Below, piece after piece: positions 61,229-64,000 of a stretch of DNA of 64,000 bases (the stretch's first letter is position 1; each line of letters opens with the position of its first letter). The notes under the pieces are model-generated. The model searched no databases and was not told the origin of the DNA. It saw only the letters and a program-made list of their open reading frames with translations. The position numbers and the translations under genes are program-made. The stretch is from Accumulibacter sp036625275 (lineage in GTDB: Bacteria; Pseudomonadota; Gammaproteobacteria; Burkholderiales; Rhodocyclaceae): contig NZ_JAZKUD010000007.1 in assembly GCF_036625275.1 (NCBI RefSeq), positions 1 to 64,000 of the forward strand. Reading direction: 5' to 3'.

Positions 61229-61248
61229 ATTGTTGTAAATTGTTGTAA
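61229..61248. promoter_or_regulatory. Two tandem ATTGTTGTAA decamers, likely response-regulator site
   Basis: ATTGTTGTAA occurs twice without a gap (61229-61238, 61239-61248), preceded by a partial ttgtaaggaa. A 10-bp direct repeat places both half-sites on one face of DNA, as OmpR-family regulators require. It lies between the response regulator and the divergent secreted protein gene. Confidence 0.6.
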
Positions 61249-61311
61249 ACAATTGTTTCCGGCGCATCCGCACTTGCATCGCCACTCTCGATCCGCGTTA
61301 GCATTGCATAC

Positions 61312-62046
61312 ATGAACGAAAGGAAAGATCGCATCCTGATCGTCGACGATGATCGGCGCCTGCGCGACCTGTTGAGCCGGTATCTTGTCGAGCAAGGCTT
61401 TGCCGTCAAGGCAGTGGAAGACGGCGAGACGATGAACCGCGCACTCGCCGCCGAGCTGTATGCCCTGATCGTACTCGACCTGATGCTCCCGGGTGAGGAT
61501 GGCCTGGCGATCTGCCGGCGGCTGCGCGGGCAGGGAAACATCCTGCCGATCATCATGCTGACCGCGAAGGGTGACGAGATCGATCGCATCGTGGGCCTCG
61601 AAATGGGTGCCGACGACTACCTGGCGAAGCCGTTCAACCCGCGTGAGCTGGTCGCCCGGATTCACGCCGTGTTGCGTCGGCGACCGCCGGCGGGTCCACC
61701 CGGCAGCCCCGGCCAGGCGGGTGAGGTGCTCGGATTCGGCCGCATCCGCTTGAATCTGGCGACCCGCCGCATGCAGCGCGACGACCAGGAGATCCCGCTC
61801 ACGACCGGCGAGTTTGCCTTGTTGAAAGCGCTCGTCAGCCACCCGCGACAGCCGTTGTCACGTGACACGCTGATGGAACTCGCCCGTGGCCGGGAATACG
61901 AAGTCTTTGACCGGGCGATCGACGTCCAGGTATCCCGCTTGCGCAAGCTGATCGAGGATAATCCGACGCAACCACGCTATCTGCAGACAGTGCGGGGTTT
62001 CGGTTACGTCTTCGTCCCGGACGGACCAACCAGCCCCGCTCCCTGA
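61312..62046 (+). CDS. OmpR-family response regulator
   Basis: The 244-residue protein has a receiver domain (RILIVDDDRRLRDLLSRYLV, phosphoacceptor Asp near residue 56 in LIVLDLMLPGEDG, conserved Lys in DDYLAKPFNPREL) and a C-terminal winged helix (LTTGEFALLKALVSHPRQPL, RAIDVQVSRLRKLIEDNP, then RGFGYVF). It closely follows the OmpR layout. It is joined to a histidine kinase gene 16 bases downstream. No ribosome site is visible before the ATG. Tandem decamers upstream suggest self-regulation. Confidence 0.94.
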   Translation: MNERKDRILIVDDDRRLRDLLSRYLVEQGFAVKAVEDGETMNRALAAELYALIVLDLMLPGEDGLAICRRLRGQGNILPIIMLTAKGDEIDRIVGLEMGADDYLAKPFNPRELVARIHAVLRRRPPAGPPGSPGQAGEVLGFGRIRLNLATRRMQRDDQEIPLTTGEFALLKALVSHPRQPLSRDTLMELARGREYEVFDRAIDVQVSRLRKLIEDNPTQPRYLQTVRGFGYVFVPDGPTSPAP

Positions 62047-62062
62047 TCATGCGCAACGCTCA

Positions 62063-63391
62063 ATGAGGCTGCTTCCGCGCACCTTGCTATGGCGCGTTTT
62101 TCTGCTCGTCGCACTGCTGCAACTGCTGGCGGTGCTCGCCTGGTCGGCGATCTACCGCCACTTCGCGCTCGAACCACGTGCCCGGCAGACCGCGCAGATG
62201 GTGGCCAGCGTGATCAATCTGACCCGTACCGCCTTGCTCACCGCGGCGCCTTCCTTGCGGCGCGAATTGTTACTCGAGCTTTCGGAACGCGAAGGCATCC
62301 GCGTCTACCCGGCGGAAGACGACGACCGCATCGCACCGCTGCCGGACGAGGCCTTGTTGCAACAGATCGCCGTCGAAGTACGCCGGCAACTCGGCACCTC
62401 GACCCGCCTGAGCCTCGAACGCGACGAGATGCCCGGTCTGTGGATCAGTTTCGCGATCGACGACGACGACTACTGGGTGATGATGCCGCGCGAGCGCCTC
62501 GACCAGACGTTCCCCGCGCAATGGCTCGGCTGGGGCGTCGCTGCGCTCGGTTTGTCGTTGCTTGGGGCCTACCTGATCGTCTTTGGAGTGACGCGACCAC
62601 TGAAACGACTCGCCCGCGCCGCAGCAACGATCGGTCGCGGCCGCTGGCCGCAACCACTACCGGAACAGGGTGCCGACGAGATCATGCTGGTCAGCCGGGG
62701 CTTCAACCAGATGTTGCGTGACCTGCAACAACTCGATCACGACCGCAACCTGATCCTGGCCGGCATCTCGCACGATCTGCGCACACCGCTGACGCGCCTG
62801 CGGCTGGGCATCGAGATCAGCGACCTCGATGCGAGCGACTGCGCAGCAATGAACGAAGATATCGAGGAAATGGACCGGGTCATCGGCCAGTTTCTCGCCT
62901 TTGCCCGACACGATGCCGGCGAGCCCTTGCAGATCCTTGATTGCAGCGCCCTGCTTCAGGAAATGGCCGACAGCTATCGCCGCCGTGGCGCGCTGGTCGA
63001 GATCCGGCTTGCCACACCACTGCCCGAAATCGCCGCGCGCCCCCTGGCACTGCGACGCCTGTTGAGCAATCTGCTCGACAATGCCCTGCAGTATGCCGGT
63101 AGCGGACAGGCGCTCGAACTCGCTGGTGGAATCACCGACGGCCGCCTCTATCTTGAAGTGCGCGATCGCGGTCCAGGCATCCCGGCGGAACAGTGCGAAC
63201 GGCTCAAACGCCCATTCACCCGCCTCGACGCGGCACGCAGCCACAGCAGCGGTGCCGGCCTTGGTCTGGCCATCGTCGACCGCATCGCCCGCGCCCACGG
63301 CGGCGGTCTCGACCTGCTGCCAAATCCGGGCGGCGGCCTGATCGCGCGCGTCGAATGGCCCCTTGTTTCCCCGACCAGCAGCGCTGGCTGA
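62063..63391 (+). CDS. EnvZ-like sensor histidine kinase
   Basis: The 442-residue protein has two membrane helices flanking a periplasmic domain: TLLWRVFLLVALLQLLAVLA at the start and WLGWGVAALGLSLLGAYLIV near residue 160. A HAMP domain follows (RPLKRLARAAATIGRG), then the phosphoacceptor His near residue 237 in GISHDLRTPLTRLRLGIEI, and an ATPase domain with NLLDNALQYA, DRGPGIPAEQ and SGAGLGLAIVDRI. The layout and the ISHDLRTPLTR box match EnvZ. The signal is unknown. It pairs with the regulator just upstream and could serve envelope stress or osmotic sensing. Confidence 0.92.
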   Translation: MRLLPRTLLWRVFLLVALLQLLAVLAWSAIYRHFALEPRARQTAQMVASVINLTRTALLTAAPSLRRELLLELSEREGIRVYPAEDDDRIAPLPDEALLQQIAVEVRRQLGTSTRLSLERDEMPGLWISFAIDDDDYWVMMPRERLDQTFPAQWLGWGVAALGLSLLGAYLIVFGVTRPLKRLARAAATIGRGRWPQPLPEQGADEIMLVSRGFNQMLRDLQQLDHDRNLILAGISHDLRTPLTRLRLGIEISDLDASDCAAMNEDIEEMDRVIGQFLAFARHDAGEPLQILDCSALLQEMADSYRRRGALVEIRLATPLPEIAARPLALRRLLSNLLDNALQYAGSGQALELAGGITDGRLYLEVRDRGPGIPAEQCERLKRPFTRLDAARSHSSGAGLGLAIVDRIARAHGGGLDLLPNPGGGLIARVEWPLVSPTSSAG

Positions 63392-63416
63392 AGCCGGTTC
63401 GGGCAGCGCGGTATGG

Positions 63417-64000
63417 TCACGCCGGTGGCCCTGAATTTCCTGTCCCTGGGGGCAACTCTCCGGCAGGCCGATGATCGGAATCATGGGGAATGAACGCACA
63501 CCGCGCGAATTCCTCGAAGCCCTTGGCCGGCAGCGGGCGGCTGAACAGGTAGCCCTGATAGACATGGCAACCCTGGCCGGCTAGGAAATCTCTCTGAGCC
63601 TCGGTTTCAACGCCCTCTGCAATGACCGCCAGGCCCAGACTTTCTGCCAGGACGACGACCATCCGGGCGATCGCGGCATCGTTGAGGTCGGTGAGGATGT
63701 TTCTGATGAAACTCTGATCGATCTTCAATTGATCGAGCGGCAAGCGTTTCAGGTAAGAAAGTGATGAGTAACCGGTACCGAAATCGTCGAGCGAAAAGTG
63801 AACGCCTTTCGCCTTGATGATGGTCATCTTGGTAATGATTGCCTGCACGTCGTTCACCAGCAGGCTTTCGGTCAGCTCCAGCTTGAGTCGTTGCGGTTGG
63901 ATTCCGCTACGGGCCAGCGCCGCCAGCACCTGATCGACAAAGGCATCATCGTGGAACTGACGAGCGCTTACATTCACCGCCAGGGTGAGACCGGATAGTT
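63417..64000 (-). CDS. EAL-domain cyclic-di-GMP phosphodiesterase, C-terminal part
   Basis: The gene enters from the right edge on the minus strand. The visible 194 residues are the second half of an EAL domain: TLAVNVSARQFHD, LKLELTESLL, FSLDDFGTGYSSLSYLKRLP, LKIDQSFIRNILTD, IARMVVVLAESLGLAVIAEG and VETEAQRDFLAGQGCHVYQG. Metal and catalytic residues in this half (E, DD, K, E) are all present, so it is probably an active phosphodiesterase hydrolysing c-di-GMP to pGpG. The EAL motif itself and any PAS, GGDEF or sensor domain lie outside the window. The end is extended by 25 residues (AFIPHDSDHRPAGELPPG). Confidence 0.9.
   Translation of the reverse strand, partial: LSGLTLAVNVSARQFHDDAFVDQVLAALARSGIQPQRLKLELTESLLVNDVQAIITKMTIIKAKGVHFSLDDFGTGYSSLSYLKRLPLDQLKIDQSFIRNILTDLNDAAIARMVVVLAESLGLAVIAEGVETEAQRDFLAGQGCHVYQGYLFSRPLPAKGFEEFARCAFIPHDSDHRPAGELPPGTGNSGPPA

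Overview
The window reads as a chromosomal segment of a GC-rich betaproteobacterium, most likely of the Rhodocyclales and plausibly close to Candidatus Accumulibacter. The basis is gene order and protein character: a complete minus-strand run rpsB-tsf-pyrH-frr-uppS-cdsA-dxr-rseP-bamA-skp-lpxD-fabZ-lpxA-lpxB-rnhB facing map-glnD, a complete EF-P lysylation set, a PEP-CTERM-style sigma-54 promoter, and many decayed transposases. The taxonomic placement is inference; no rRNA or tRNA gene is visible.

Layout. 1-2570: two dead transposases, one with an in-frame amber stop and one IS110-type with a frameshift and lost catalytic residues, abutting parE (2587-4536, minus). 4677-8482: a small secreted protein, a NupC-type nucleoside transporter, an Rpn/DUF4351 nuclease gene bracketed by a 34-bp direct repeat of the end of nupC, and a periplasmic ATP-dependent DNA ligase. 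8527-11503: epmB, efp and epmA with a repeat-filled gap. 11678-16107: a small-molecule redox block (ABM monooxygenase, two iron-type alcohol dehydrogenases, an AhpD-like protein, a Tat-exported dienelactone hydrolase). 16221-34988: trmH-like methyltransferase, rnhB, the lipid A/outer-membrane/isoprenoid/translation operon, then map and glnD.

35177-38062 is the most interesting part. A near-perfect sigma-54 promoter precedes a 121-aa leader-bearing peptide gene, followed by a tightly overlapping PqqD-like carrier, HprK-like kinase and nucleotidyltransferase. The parts resemble lasso-peptide phosphorylation tailoring, but there is no lasso cyclase or protease. I read it as a candidate secreted-peptide phosphorylation or nucleotidylation cassette.

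38077-42701: rimO, then a pile-up of insertion sequences (IS3-type element, a truncated relative, an IS1111-type element with an ochre stop). 43106-52470: lipoprotein, yicC, a Ser/Thr kinase and PP2C phosphatase pair, rph-rdgB-hemW, ankyrin protein, TonB-like protein, trmB, thiG-thiS. 52805-64000: accessory genes, including a K+-channel-like pore fused to a FUSC domain, a CYTH-like protein, an RTX/DUF4214 secreted protein, a double GT4 glycosyltransferase, two related small secreted proteins next to an OmpR/EnvZ-type two-component system, and the end of an EAL-domain protein running off the window.
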